A stretch of 64,000 nt of DNA from Bradyrhizobium sp. CCBAU 53338 (GCF_015291665.1 NZ_CP030048.1:4154001-4218000), one strand, 5' to 3'; shown: positions 44,532 through 53,177, counted from the stretch's first letter. Translations and numbers: made by a program. The notes: generated from the letters alone by a model not told the origin.

Positions 44532-44664
44532 AACTCTCCCCCAGGTTGCAATGAGGTACAATACCCACCCGACAAAATTGGACAAGGCCGGTTGGAGTGA
44601 GCATCAAGAATGAAATAAAGAGGGGAGCTACGAATTACGTAACGGGTCATGCCCGCTCGTCGCC

Positions 44665-45093
44665 TCACTGCGGCTTTGCCGCGCTCCGCAACCCGAGCAA
44701 GAGCAATACGGCGGCCAGGATGATGGCCATTCCGATGAATACGAATGCGCCTGTAATCATTGCCTCCTTCCAGGGCGCCGCTTCATGCTCCGCCGCCGTG
44801 ATCGGCGAGAGCGCGGCTGTCCCAAGCACGGCGGCCGACGTCGTGACGACCCAATTGCCGTATGTTCCGATCAGCAGCGCCCAATAGGCCACGGCTTTGG
44901 TTCGCGCCGACAATCTGACCTCGTTCCAGATGGCGCCGACCGCCAGCAGGAACGTGCCGTTCATCACGCCCTCCAAGTGGGCGGCCAATCCCATCCTCAC
45001 ATTGGTGAAATGCTGCTCGACCAGCCCCGTCAGCAATCCTATCAAGAACAAGGTCGCGCCATGCCATAGGAGCCTTCGCTTCTCATCCGCCAT
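44665..45093 (-). CDS. Four-helix membrane protein, styrene-oxide-isomerase-like
   Basis: This 142-residue protein has four membrane helices. The segment 'MGLAAHLEGVMNGTFLLAVG' has the His/Asn arrangement, and 'GTYGNW' the later Tyr/Asn, that recall the small heme-dependent styrene oxide isomerases (StyC) and their uncharacterised relatives. That resemblance is from memory and partial. No styrene catabolic genes are nearby, so a related but different isomerase or an unrelated membrane protein is also possible. Confidence 0.6.
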   Translation of the reverse strand: MADEKRRLLWHGATLFLIGLLTGLVEQHFTNVRMGLAAHLEGVMNGTFLLAVGAIWNEVRLSARTKAVAYWALLIGTYGNWVVTTSAAVLGTAALSPITAAEHEAAPWKEAMITGAFVFIGMAIILAAVLLLLGLRSAAKPQ

Positions 45094-45352
45094 AAGCTTG
45101 CCCTCCAGGTGCCGCGCGTTGAATCGCCGTACTCTATGTCAAGCCGTAGCAAACGGCACCCCGTCCGGTCGTTCGAACCTTAGAGCTGCAATTGCAGTGA
45201 CGGTGCAGGCCAGTGCACCAATTCCATTTCCCGGTCGCTCTCCGCTGGCTTCAGTCCTGCTCGGGGACTGCGTCCATTGAGTGCACCGTCACCGTACTTC
45301 CGACGAACGGCCCAGAGCAGATATTACCCAGGGCCGGAGTCTGGATCCGAAT

Positions 45353-45721
45353 TCAACAGTTCACATGGCCCTTGGGAGGCTCGACCACGTTGACGCGGTT
45401 GCCCTCAGCGTCAAATATCTGAGCCACGGCTCCAAACTTGCCTTCCATCTTGTTGACGAGTTGCAAGCCGAGGCTCGCCAGCCGTGCGTTCTCAACTTCG
45501 AGCACGGGAGTGACGATCGTCACGATCCCCCTGCCGGCGCGTTCGTCATCCTTCCAGACCTGCAGGCCGGCCGCGCCCATGTTGCGCCACTGGGCCATGC
45601 CCGGCATCGGCTGGTCGTCGGCCGGACGCCCCATGAGCTTTTCATACCAGACGAGAGCTTCGTCGAAGTTGGAAACGGTAGCGCAAGCGTAAATGCCTTG
45701 TACGGTCATCCTGGTCGTCAT
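45353..45721 (-). CDS. VOC (glyoxalase-fold) family protein
   Basis: This 122-residue protein has the VOC beta-alpha-beta-beta-beta fold: 'YACATVSNFDEALVWYEKLMG', 'LQVWKDDERAGRGIVTIVT' and 'AQIFDAEGNRVNVVEP'. It follows the sigma factor gene by 78 bp on the same strand, making a three-gene unit with it and the DGPF protein. Two in-frame ATGs (45721, 45709) are possible. The role is unknown; VOC partners recur with ECF42-type sigma factors. Confidence 0.88.
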   Translation of the reverse strand: MTTRMTVQGIYACATVSNFDEALVWYEKLMGRPADDQPMPGMAQWRNMGAAGLQVWKDDERAGRGIVTIVTPVLEVENARLASLGLQLVNKMEGKFGAVAQIFDAEGNRVNVVEPPKGHVNC

Positions 45722-45799
45722 GATCGTTCTCCTGGGTTGGACAGATGGATGTCGTCCAGGAGGTCTCGATTTCGACAGGCGGCGAGAAAACATTCGCGA

Positions 45800-47038
45800 T
45801 TAGCTCAACATTCTTGAGCGCCGTTCTTCGAGATAGCGTCGCTCCCCCTCCGACCAGCACAATCCGACGGCTATGGTGAAAGCTTCCACCGCCTCCGCCC
45901 GCTTGCCGAGATCGGCACAAATCTGCGCACGGGCCGCCCAATAGGGCAAATAGTCGGCCATCCTGATATCGCCGGCAAGGGCGTCGATGTCGGCAAGAGC
46001 CGCGTCCGTGTGCCCCATCCGTGCAAGAGCCACGGAGCGGTTGAGCGTCACGACCGGCGATGGAGCGATCCTTTCCAGCACATCATAGAGGGAAACCACA
46101 GCCTGCCAGTTCGACACGCCGCTCAAACAGCGCGCGACATGGGCGGACTGGATCGCTGCTTCGATCTGATAACGACCAGTGGGACCGTTTGCGTTGGCCT
46201 CACGCAACAGCCCCTCCGCCATTTGCAATTGCGCGCGATCCCAAAGTCCGACGTCTTGCTCGTCCAGTGGCACGAATCCCCCGTCGGGGTCCCGGCGAGA
46301 TGAACGTCGCGCTTCTGCATAAAGCATCAGCGCAAGCAAGCCTTTCGCCTCCGGTTCTTGCGGAAGCAGGGATACGACCACGCGTGCAAGCCAGATTGCC
46401 TCGTGTCCAAGGGCTTTCGCCCCATCAATCTCCATCCACCCGTTCGTGTAGGCGGCATAGATGGAAGCCAGCACTGGCGGCAGGCGCGTCGGCAGTTCTT
46501 CCCTTTCAGGCACGAGGAATGGAATTTTTTCGTCCCTGATCCTCGCCTTGGCTCTCGCGAGCCTCTGGCCCATGGTCTTTGGGGAAACGAGAAATCGTGC
46601 GCTGATATCCATCGCCGTCAGGCCGAGCACGGTTTGGAGCATCAGGGGCGTTCGCGCCGCCGCATCGATGCTGGGATGCGCACAAGCAAACATGAGTGCC
46701 AGTCGTCGATCTGGAATCCCTTCATCCAGATCCGTTGCCGCAGAGAACTCGTCGGCAACGAGATCGAGATGATCTGCACTCTTTTTCCTGACCTTCTCCT
46801 TGCGCCAGTCGTCGAGCCTGCGCCTTCGCGCGATGGTCAGCAGCCAGGCATCGGGGTTATCAGGCACGCCGGTATCAGGCCATTTCTCGAGTGCCGCCAG
46901 GAATGCTTCCGCAAGTGCATCCTCCGCAGATGCCAGATCACCTGAGCGCCCGCCAAGATAAGCGACCAGGCGACCATAGCTCTCGCGCGCGACCTTCTCC
47001 GCAACGGATCGCGCGAGGGCGGACTGCGAAACCATCAT
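45800..47038 (-). CDS. ECF42-type sigma factor with C-terminal TPR-like extension
   Basis: This 412-residue protein has a short sigma-70 region 2 ('AEDALAEAFLAALEKWPD', 'NPDAWLLTIARRRRLDDWR'), a region 4 HTH ('TVLGLTAMDISARFLVSPKTMGQRLARAKARI') and a long helical C-terminal domain of the DUF6596/TPR type ('VALARMGHTDAALADIDALAGD'). The size and the extension mark the ECF42 group, which lacks an anti-sigma factor and is associated with DGPF proteins. That is what lies directly upstream, with an ATGA overlap. The inducing signal is unknown. Confidence 0.92.
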   Translation of the reverse strand: MMVSQSALARSVAEKVARESYGRLVAYLGGRSGDLASAEDALAEAFLAALEKWPDTGVPDNPDAWLLTIARRRRLDDWRKEKVRKKSADHLDLVADEFSAATDLDEGIPDRRLALMFACAHPSIDAAARTPLMLQTVLGLTAMDISARFLVSPKTMGQRLARAKARIRDEKIPFLVPEREELPTRLPPVLASIYAAYTNGWMEIDGAKALGHEAIWLARVVVSLLPQEPEAKGLLALMLYAEARRSSRRDPDGGFVPLDEQDVGLWDRAQLQMAEGLLREANANGPTGRYQIEAAIQSAHVARCLSGVSNWQAVVSLYDVLERIAPSPVVTLNRSVALARMGHTDAALADIDALAGDIRMADYLPYWAARAQICADLGKRAEAVEAFTIAVGLCWSEGERRYLEERRSRMLS

Positions 47039-47397
47039 CCCGCATATTCCGATCGATCCCTGATGCGGCGTACCTCGACCGAGCCCCATGTCGCGGCGGG
47101 ACAGCGTGCCGCCCATTTGTTGGCTTCGTCGATATCGGCAACGTCTATGATGAAATAGCCGCCCAACTGTTCGCGAGCATCGGCATAGGGGCCGTCCAGG
47201 ACACTGATTTCACCGTCCTTGACGCGCACGATGCTTGCCTCTGAGGAGCTGACCAGGGCGTCCGTTGAAATGAATACCGCGGCCTTCTCCAGAGCCTGTT
47301 GATAGGCGTACATTTGGCCCATGAAACGCGCCATATCCTGCGGCGCTACAGCTCTTCCTGCAGCTTCGTCAGCGTGGAGCATGAGCATGTAACGCAT
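47035..47397 (-). CDS. DGPF/YCII-domain protein, partner of the sigma factor
   Basis: This 120-residue dimeric-barrel-type protein contains the name-giving motif 'DGPYADAREQLGGYF' and starts 'MRYMLMLHADEAAGR'. DGPF proteins are the conserved partners, and often targets, of ECF42 sigma factors. Its stop overlaps the sigma gene start (ATGA), so the two are translationally coupled. Confidence 0.92.
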   Translation of the reverse strand: MRYMLMLHADEAAGRAVAPQDMARFMGQMYAYQQALEKAAVFISTDALVSSSEASIVRVKDGEISVLDGPYADAREQLGGYFIIDVADIDEANKWAARCPAATWGSVEVRRIRDRSEYAG

Positions 47398-47633
47398 GTA
47401 ATCCCGTCCTCGATGAAAGCCTGCAGCATTTAAGGTGACAGCGCAACAAACTCGACCATCGTTGCCTGGCAGATTCCGTCAACGCCTCAGGTCGGCAGTT
47501 GAGTGCATCATCATCGTAATTCCAATCACCGCAATTCCGGGCAACAAGAAAAATTGCGCCAAGATGTCGGGAGCGGCTGGGGTCGTTCGTCCTCTGGCCG
47601 CCTAGCCTCCTCTTCCCGTCCCCGGAGCCTTCC

Positions 47634-48284
47634 ATGCCCCCGACCATCACCGCCTTCGCAAACGCGCCGGACCGCGGCCGCGGACTGGCCCGCGACATGG
47701 GGGTGCGATGGGCGCTCGAGGAGGTTGGACAGCCCTACGATGTCCGTCTGCTCTCGTTCAGCGAGATGAAGCAGGCTTCGCATCGCGCGCTGCATCCCTT
47801 CGGACAGATCCCGACCTATGAGGACGGCGGCCTCGTGCTGTTCGAGTCCGGCGCGATCGTGCTCCACATCGCCGAGCGCCATGCCGGATTGTTGCCGGAC
47901 GAACCCGAAGGCCGGGCGCGCGCGATCGCGTGGATGTTCGCCGCGCTCAGCTCCTTGGAGCCACCGGTCCTCGACCTGACAATCGCAGTGATCGTGGAGC
48001 GCAATGAGGCCTGGTACGAGCAGCGACTGCCGCGCGTGAAGGACCGCATCCGGGAGCGCTTGCGGGATTTGTCCGTCCGTCTCGGCAATGCGGATTGGCT
48101 CGATGGCGCCTTCAGCGCCGGCGACCTCATGATGATCACGGTGCTGCGGCGGTTGAAGGCATCCGGCCTGCTGGACGAATATCCAAACCTCCCGGCTTAT
48201 GTAGCCCGCGGCGAAACGCGGCCGGCGTTCCGGCGCGCCTTCGATGCGCAAATGGCGGTGTTCGCCGCGGCGTCGCGCAACTGA
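47634..48284 (+). CDS. Glutathione S-transferase family protein
   Basis: This 216-residue protein has a GST N-terminal thioredoxin fold ('VGQPYDVRLLSF' region, 'HPFGQIPTYEDGGLVLFESGAIVLHIAE' with the ES that binds the gamma-glutamyl group) and an all-helical C-terminal domain ('DGAFSAGDLMMITVLRRL'). It is a soluble enzyme of unknown substrate, on the opposite strand to the sigma factor operon, and might take part in the same stress response. Confidence 0.9.
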   Translation: MPPTITAFANAPDRGRGLARDMGVRWALEEVGQPYDVRLLSFSEMKQASHRALHPFGQIPTYEDGGLVLFESGAIVLHIAERHAGLLPDEPEGRARAIAWMFAALSSLEPPVLDLTIAVIVERNEAWYEQRLPRVKDRIRERLRDLSVRLGNADWLDGAFSAGDLMMITVLRRLKASGLLDEYPNLPAYVARGETRPAFRRAFDAQMAVFAAASRN

Positions 48285-48388
48285 ACGCGCGCCGATCGCG
48301 CGCTCCAGAAACGTCAGTGGCTATTGCTGTTACTGAGCTGTCATTATCCGATGCTAGCGCTGCGCCTCGTTTCAAAAGGAGCCCGCTG

Positions 48389-49690
48389 ATGCGCCTCATG
48401 CTTCCCGTCGTCGCCGCTGCCGTGCTGGCGACCTCCGCCCCGGCTTTGGCCGTCGACCAGACCGTGCCTGGTGCCGGCAACGCCGCGGCGGGCGAGCTCG
48501 CCGCCCGTTCGCCGCTGGTGAAATCTGCGCTGGCGCGCATCGAGCAGGTCATCGCCAGCATCGACGACGCCCGGCTGAAGGCCGCCACCCACGACGCCCT
48601 GTTCAACCCGAACACCTGTGTCGCCCATCGCGCCAACCTCACCGCTTCGGACAAGGCCAAGATCGTCGCCGAGCTCGTCAGCCTCGGCCTGATCAACGAA
48701 GCCGACGGCAAGGGTTTTCCGGGCGGCGCGGTGACAGGCGTGTTTCCGCCGCTGCGCGACGACGGCACTGCCTGCCCGCACCTGCCGATGGCCTGGGGTG
48801 CCGCGCCCGGCAGCGGATTCACCGGCCACCACTCCTATCCCGGCGGCCTGCCGGTGCATGAATCGTTCAACCTGTCGAGCGCCATCAGCTTCAGCGAGAA
48901 CTACCGCCTCAACGTCGGTCTGACCGGCGAGGACGGTCTGCCGCGGGTGGCGCCCCTGCCGCCGAACGGTTCGCGCGAGGCGGTCAGCCACTCCGATCTC
49001 GTCATCAACAACGACGCAATCATCGCAGCCCCGATGTGGCACGACTGGGCCAAGCCGATCGTGTTCCAGTGGAATGCCGACGGCAGCGAGTTCGCCGAGT
49101 TCAACTTCGGCGGCAACGGCGAGACCGATGCTGATGGAGCCAAGGGTGACAGCCGCACCGGCGGCCATCACATTCTCGGCGTCGCCGAATCCATGGCGCG
49201 CGACCTGCCCGCGCCGTTCATCGTGATCCAGGCCTCGGCCCACAGCGCGCCGACGCTCGGCCACGAGTACATGGTGGTAAACTGGCTGCGCGCCGCGGCG
49301 ATCATCGCCCATGTCGCCCCGATCGCGCGCGGCTATCTGGTGAAGGATGCGAGCGGCCACTTCCGCCTGCCGCCGGCGCGCACCACCGACAACATCGACT
49401 TCCTCGCTGCCAAGCTCGGCAACCTCTCGGCCGAGACCGTGATCCACAATCTGTCGGATGCTGACTACATCTTCGCCGGCCCGGCGGTGACGGCGGCGGT
49501 GGCGATCCTCGCCAAGCTCGCGCCCGACTACGGCTTCGACCCTGCGGATGCGGCGAAGTTCAACAACGGCTTCCGCAACCCGGCGCTGTCATATCTCAGC
49601 GCCGAGCGGATTCTGATCCGCTACAACCACGACGGTCTTGCCGGCGTGCGGCACGACCTCGATGCGCTGAAGAAAGCAAAGGCGATCTGA
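48389..49690 (+). CDS. Exported HD-domain-like protein of unknown function
   Basis: This 433-residue protein has a signal peptide ('MRLMLPVVAAAVLATSAPAL') after an AAAGGA Shine-Dalgarno. The mature part places histidines in an HD-phosphohydrolase-like order: 'GHHSYPGGLPVHE' (H147, H148, H157), 'MWHDWAKP' (H218-D219), 'GGHHILGVAES' (H260, H261), then H285 and H292. HD proteins are normally cytoplasmic metal-dependent hydrolases of nucleotides or phosphates, so an exported one is unusual. The assignment is by motif spacing, not confirmed homology. It follows the GST gene by 104 bp. Confidence 0.72.
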   Translation: MRLMLPVVAAAVLATSAPALAVDQTVPGAGNAAAGELAARSPLVKSALARIEQVIASIDDARLKAATHDALFNPNTCVAHRANLTASDKAKIVAELVSLGLINEADGKGFPGGAVTGVFPPLRDDGTACPHLPMAWGAAPGSGFTGHHSYPGGLPVHESFNLSSAISFSENYRLNVGLTGEDGLPRVAPLPPNGSREAVSHSDLVINNDAIIAAPMWHDWAKPIVFQWNADGSEFAEFNFGGNGETDADGAKGDSRTGGHHILGVAESMARDLPAPFIVIQASAHSAPTLGHEYMVVNWLRAAAIIAHVAPIARGYLVKDASGHFRLPPARTTDNIDFLAAKLGNLSAETVIHNLSDADYIFAGPAVTAAVAILAKLAPDYGFDPADAAKFNNGFRNPALSYLSAERILIRYNHDGLAGVRHDLDALKKAKAI

Positions 49691-49802
49691 GGCAGGCCAT
49701 CGCACGAAATGGCGTGGTGCGCGCTTTCCTTGCGGCCAATGCAGGGGCCTGCCGCCGTAATTCGGCGGCGCCATCCACGGGAATTCACGAAGCTGGCACC
49801 AT

Positions 49803-50438
49803 TCACCGCTGCTCTGTGGCGATGCGCAAACCCAGAGCAATCAGGACAACTCCCGTCACGCCCTCCACGAGGCGACGCACGGTAGGCCGTTGAAGAGCAT
49901 TCCGCACCTTGTGGATAGCCGCGGCATAAAATGCGAGCCAGAGGAAGGTCATGCCTGCAAAGACAATTCCAAGAGCGAGCAGTGTCGCAAAGGTCGATCC
50001 GCCTGTCGGCACGAACTGAGGAAGCAGGCTCGTGAAGAAAACAGCCATCTTGGGATTGCCGAGATCGCTGATGAGCCCCTGCCTGAAAGCGATCCAAGGG
50101 CTTAAGCGACCATGCGCGTAGTTCTCCACCGCGATCCCCGAACCCTGCTCCGGCGACCGAAGGGCTTCGTATAACGCGAGGACGCCCAGATAGATAAGGT
50201 AAGCGGCGCCCAGATACTTGATGGCAAGAAACAGCGGCGCCGAGGCCACCAGGAGAGCAGCAAGGCCGACGCTGGTCGCCAGGGCCCAGACTGTCTGACC
50301 AACCGCTATGCCAGCCGCCGTGCAGATCCCGCCCGTCCGCCCGGCCAAAAGGGTGCTGCGGATGGTCGTGGCCGTGTCAGGCCCCGGCGTGACAATCACA
50401 ACAATCGATGTCCCGATGAATGCAAGGAAGAATAACAT
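49803..50438 (-). CDS. LysE/RhtB-family amino acid exporter
   Basis: This 211-residue inner-membrane protein with six helices has the family start 'FIGTSIVVIVTPGPDTATTI' and 'GLISDLGNPKMAVFFTSLLPQFV'. It exports amino acids or related metabolites; the substrate cannot be told. Start at 50438 follows GGAGGAG. The frame open further upstream has no homology. Confidence 0.92.
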   Translation of the reverse strand: MLFFLAFIGTSIVVIVTPGPDTATTIRSTLLAGRTGGICTAAGIAVGQTVWALATSVGLAALLVASAPLFLAIKYLGAAYLIYLGVLALYEALRSPEQGSGIAVENYAHGRLSPWIAFRQGLISDLGNPKMAVFFTSLLPQFVPTGGSTFATLLALGIVFAGMTFLWLAFYAAAIHKVRNALQRPTVRRLVEGVTGVVLIALGLRIATEQR

Positions 50439-50733
50439 ATTCCGCTGCTCCTCCACGTTCCCGTCGATACACTGCCGAGGTCTTGGCTCGGCCCGGTGCA
50501 CCCCGATGGAGATCATAAAATACGGTGACAGTGATTGCGGTCATTGTGCACTCCACTCGCTCACGTGTCGCTGGACTTAAGTGCATCGTCACTATGCTTG
50601 ATTGATGTAGCCATTGGCCTTCATTTCACGCACACGTTTCCCCCGCCCCCTGCCCCTCCCGCCACTTTCCTGCTATCTCTCCCCCGCCGTTCCGGCCCAA
50701 ACCAAAACCCCACCGTCCAAGGGAGCAACAACC

Positions 50734-51186
50734 ATGCGTTATCTCCACACCATGCTGCGCGTGCGCAATCTCGATGTCGCGCTGAAGTTCTACCAGGATG
50801 CGCTCGGGCTCAAGGAGGTGCGGCGGATCGAGAACGACAAGGGGCGCTTCACGCTGGTGTTCCTGTGCTCGGCTGACGATCTCGAAGCGCTGAAGAAGCA
50901 GCCGCAGACGCGCGGTGCGCCGCTGGTCGAGCTTACCTACAACTGGGACGAGGAGAAGTACGGCGAGGACCGCTTCTTCGGCCACCTCGCCTACGAGGTC
51001 GACGACATCTACGCCACCTGCGAGAAGCTGATGAAGGCCGGCGTCACCATCAACCGTCCCCCGCGCGACGGCAACATGGCCTTCGTCCGCTCGCCCGATT
51101 TGCACTCGATCGAGCTGCTGCAGAAGGGCGAGCCGAAGGCGCCGGCCGAGCCGTGGGCGTCGATGCCGAATACCGGCCATTGGTAG
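50734..51186 (+). CDS. gloA: Lactoylglutathione lyase / VOC family protein
   Basis: This 150-residue VOC enzyme begins 'MRYLHTMLRVRNLDVALKFY' and contains 'ELTYNWDEEKYGEDRFFGHL' and 'GVTINRPPRDGNMAFVRSPD', typical of glyoxalase I with metal-binding His, Glu and His. The likely reaction is conversion of the methylglyoxal-glutathione hemithioacetal to S-lactoylglutathione in the cytoplasm. The presence of two GST-type genes within 3 kb is in keeping with a glutathione-linked function. Confidence 0.9.
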   Translation: MRYLHTMLRVRNLDVALKFYQDALGLKEVRRIENDKGRFTLVFLCSADDLEALKKQPQTRGAPLVELTYNWDEEKYGEDRFFGHLAYEVDDIYATCEKLMKAGVTINRPPRDGNMAFVRSPDLHSIELLQKGEPKAPAEPWASMPNTGHW

Positions 51187-51231
51187 GCGCTATCTGCAGG
51201 AACCACCGCCGCTCCCCCGCGTTCACTCCAA

Positions 51232-51257
51232 GACAATGCGATTGGACAATGCGATTG
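51232..51257. repeat. Perfect 13-bp tandem duplication
   Basis: GACAATGCGATTG occurs at 51232-51244 and again at 51245-51257, immediately before the ribosome-binding site of the 26-residue gene. It may be a recent slippage event that altered the leader of that gene. Confidence 0.85.
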
Positions 51258-51269
51258 GAGGAGGACGCG

Positions 51270-51350
51270 ATGGGACGCGGAATTTTGCTGTGGCTGCTGG
51301 GCGTGCCGATCCCGGTGATCATTCTGTTGTGGCTGTTCTTCGGCCATTGA
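51270..51350 (+). CDS. 26-residue single-helix membrane miniprotein
   Basis: ATG at 51270 follows GGAGGA and opens 26 codons. Residues 1-20 are 'MGRGILLWLLGVPIPVIILL', then 'WLFFGH'. The whole peptide is one membrane helix with a Pro-x-Pro kink. A clear terminator follows about 50 bp later. From memory, similar very short peptides are widespread in Rhizobiales. Because of its size it is usually not annotated. Role unknown. Confidence 0.7.
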   Translation: MGRGILLWLLGVPIPVIILLWLFFGH

Positions 51351-51400
51351 TATCAGCGCAAACGCATCTTGCGTTTGTCGCGACCGGTTGCTCTGCAATG

Positions 51401-51429
51401 AAAGCTCCGCTCCCAGAGCGGAGCTTTTT
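51401..51429 (+). terminator. Strong Rho-independent terminator
   Basis: AAAGCTCCGCT (51401-51411) pairs with AGCGGAGCTTT (51416-51426) around CCCA, followed by TTG. It ends the miniprotein transcript. Confidence 0.88.
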
Positions 51430-51516
51430 GCATGAGTGGCTGGCGGCAATCGGCATCGCTGCTTGCGCGAAATTCCGCTATCACGCGCGGGAAATGAACG
51501 CCGCGGGAGACGCTCG

Positions 51517-52155
51517 ATGCCTGACACACAGCTGACGATCTGGGGCCGCGCCAATTCGGTCAACGTGCAGAAGGTGCTGTGGTGCCTCACCGAGCTTGCG
51601 CTGCCCTATCAGCGCATCGACGCCGGCATGCAATACGGCAAGACCCGCGAGGCCGATTATCTCGCGATGAACCCGAATGCGCGGATTCCGACGCTGGTCG
51701 AGGGCGACTACGTGCTGTGGGAGTCCAATTCGATCATGCGCTATCTCTGCATGGCGCATGGGCGCGGCACGCCGATCTATCCGGAGGCGCCGAAGCGCAG
51801 AGCCAGTGTCGACCGCTGGCTCGACTGGACGCTGGCGATGGTGCAGCCGGTCGACCGCCCGGTGTTCTGGGGCATCGTGCGCACGCCACCCGCCGAGCGC
51901 GACATGATCAAGGTGCAGCAGGATGCCGATGCCGCCGCCGAAGTCTGGGCGATCGCCGACCGCCTGCTCGCGACGCGGCCGTTCATGGAGGGAGACGCGT
52001 TCACGCTCGCCGATATCGCCATCGGCGCCTATGCGCGGCGCTGGCTCGGCGTCGAGGGGATCACCCGGCCGGCGCAGCCGCACCTGACGAGGTGGCTCGC
52101 CGAGCTCGGCCGGCGGCCCGGATTTGCCCAGCACGTGGCCCCGCCGATGTCCTGA
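51517..52155 (+). CDS. Glutathione S-transferase family protein
   Basis: This 212-residue GST has an N-terminal fold 'LTIWGRANSVNVQKVLWCLT', with Ser in the catalytic position, and 'MNPNARIPTLVEGDYVLWES'. The C-terminal helical domain has 'FTLADIAIGAYARRWLGVEG'. This is the theta/beta-like type typical of soil bacteria. Substrate unknown. The start at 51517 gives the family N-terminus. Confidence 0.92.
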   Translation: MPDTQLTIWGRANSVNVQKVLWCLTELALPYQRIDAGMQYGKTREADYLAMNPNARIPTLVEGDYVLWESNSIMRYLCMAHGRGTPIYPEAPKRRASVDRWLDWTLAMVQPVDRPVFWGIVRTPPAERDMIKVQQDADAAAEVWAIADRLLATRPFMEGDAFTLADIAIGAYARRWLGVEGITRPAQPHLTRWLAELGRRPGFAQHVAPPMS

Positions 52156-52317
52156 GCCGCTGAAGCGGCTCAAGGTGTGGTGCGGACGTGATGAATCGCG
52201 CTTGCCGCGCAAACGCGCCGCGCGCGCCGGCTACTGTGCATGGGGTTGTTTTCGCGTTTCGTCGTGGCGGGCTGGTGCCGGCGAGGCTCGACCAGCGCGA
52301 CGACGATCGGCGTCAGC

Positions 52318-52551
52318 TCAGCGGCCGGTCACGGCGTCGATCCGGACCGAGCCGCCGATCTTCACGCAGGTGCCCTCGACCATCGCAAAACCCCGGCCAT
52401 AGGAGGCGCAGCCATTGGGCCTGGCGGCGGAGCCCTTCAGCGGCAGCGTCTTGCCGGACTGCGGCTGCTCGGCCGGCGGCAGGCGCAGGGTTTCGGCCCC
52501 GGCTGCGGCGGTCAGTGCGAATGAGGCGAGAACGAGAACGGCGGCGCGCAT
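52318..52551 (-). CDS. Exported miniprotein resembling the N-terminus of Porin_2 proteins
   Basis: This 77-residue protein has a signal peptide ('MRAAVLVLASFALTAAAGAE') and a mature part ending 'CASYGRGFAMVEGTCVKIGG' and 'SVRIDAVTGR'. That closely follows the beginning of alphaproteobacterial porins (pattern C..YG.GF..I.GT..C.KIGG.VR), but stops where the barrel would begin. The two cysteines would form the same disulfide. It could be a decayed porin remnant or a stand-alone periplasmic/outer-membrane peptide. Confidence 0.72.
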   Translation of the reverse strand: MRAAVLVLASFALTAAAGAETLRLPPAEQPQSGKTLPLKGSAARPNGCASYGRGFAMVEGTCVKIGGSVRIDAVTGR

Positions 52552-52604
52552 GGGCCGCCTTGTAGCCCGGACCGGCGGCAGGCGCCATCCGGGCCGGCTT
52601 GGGC

Positions 52605-52859
52605 TCAGAGGAACCGGACCCCGGCCGACTTGCCGCGGCGCCAGACCACCTGACAGCTCCGCCCGGTCCGGGCGTCGCGTGCGAAGGCCATGCGGATCAC
52701 GCCCGGCAGCTGGCTCGCATCCTCGTCCATGGTGATCCTGGCGCCCGAGGCCGAAATATCCTGGACCAGGCAATGCCGTGCCGCGAATCCGCCCTCAAGC
52801 GTGATCCAGGCATGCTGCGACAGCAGTTTGCGGGCTGCGCGCTTCTTGGGCTGTGGCAT
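52605..52859 (-). CDS. PilZ-domain protein
   Basis: This 84-residue single-domain protein has an N-terminal basic 'KKRAARKLLSQ' and 'LVQDISASGARITMDEDASQ', which corresponds to the [DN]-x-S-x-x-G motif, then 'VVWRRGKSAGVRF'. PilZ domains bind c-di-GMP, but the N-terminal RxxxR is only approximate (R7..R10), so binding is not certain. Soluble. Confidence 0.85.
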   Translation of the reverse strand: MPQPKKRAARKLLSQHAWITLEGGFAARHCLVQDISASGARITMDEDASQLPGVIRMAFARDARTGRSCQVVWRRGKSAGVRFL

Positions 52860-53086
52860 CGGCGAAAAATCTCCCGCCCCAGCGCTAGCCCAGGGAACCC
52901 TAAAAAACCGTTGAAATCGCAGCCCTGATGATCCCGGGCCGGGCTATCCACCGGGCCCAAAAGAGCGTTCCGGAACGGCTTGCCCACCGGCGCAAAGGCC
53001 ACTATACGTTCGCCCGCTGCAAGCCGCCGGGCACGACTCGGACCGGCCAGCGGGCCCGTCGCCACATGCTGTCAGGCCCTGCGTTT

Positions 53087-53161
53087 GCTCCCTTCGTCTA
53101 TCGGTTAGGACGCCACCCTTTCACGGTGGAGAGAGCGGTTCGATTCCGCTAGGGAGCGCCA
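53087..53161 (+). tRNA. tRNA-Glu (anticodon TTC)
   Basis: Acceptor GCTCCCT pairs with AGGGAGC. The anticodon stem is CCACC/GGTGG with loop CTTTCAC giving TTC, and the T-arm is GCGG-TTCGATT-CCGC. Discriminator G and an encoded CCA end at 53161. Length 75 nt. Confidence 0.96.
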
Positions 53162-53177
53162 CCCCAACCACGTCCCC

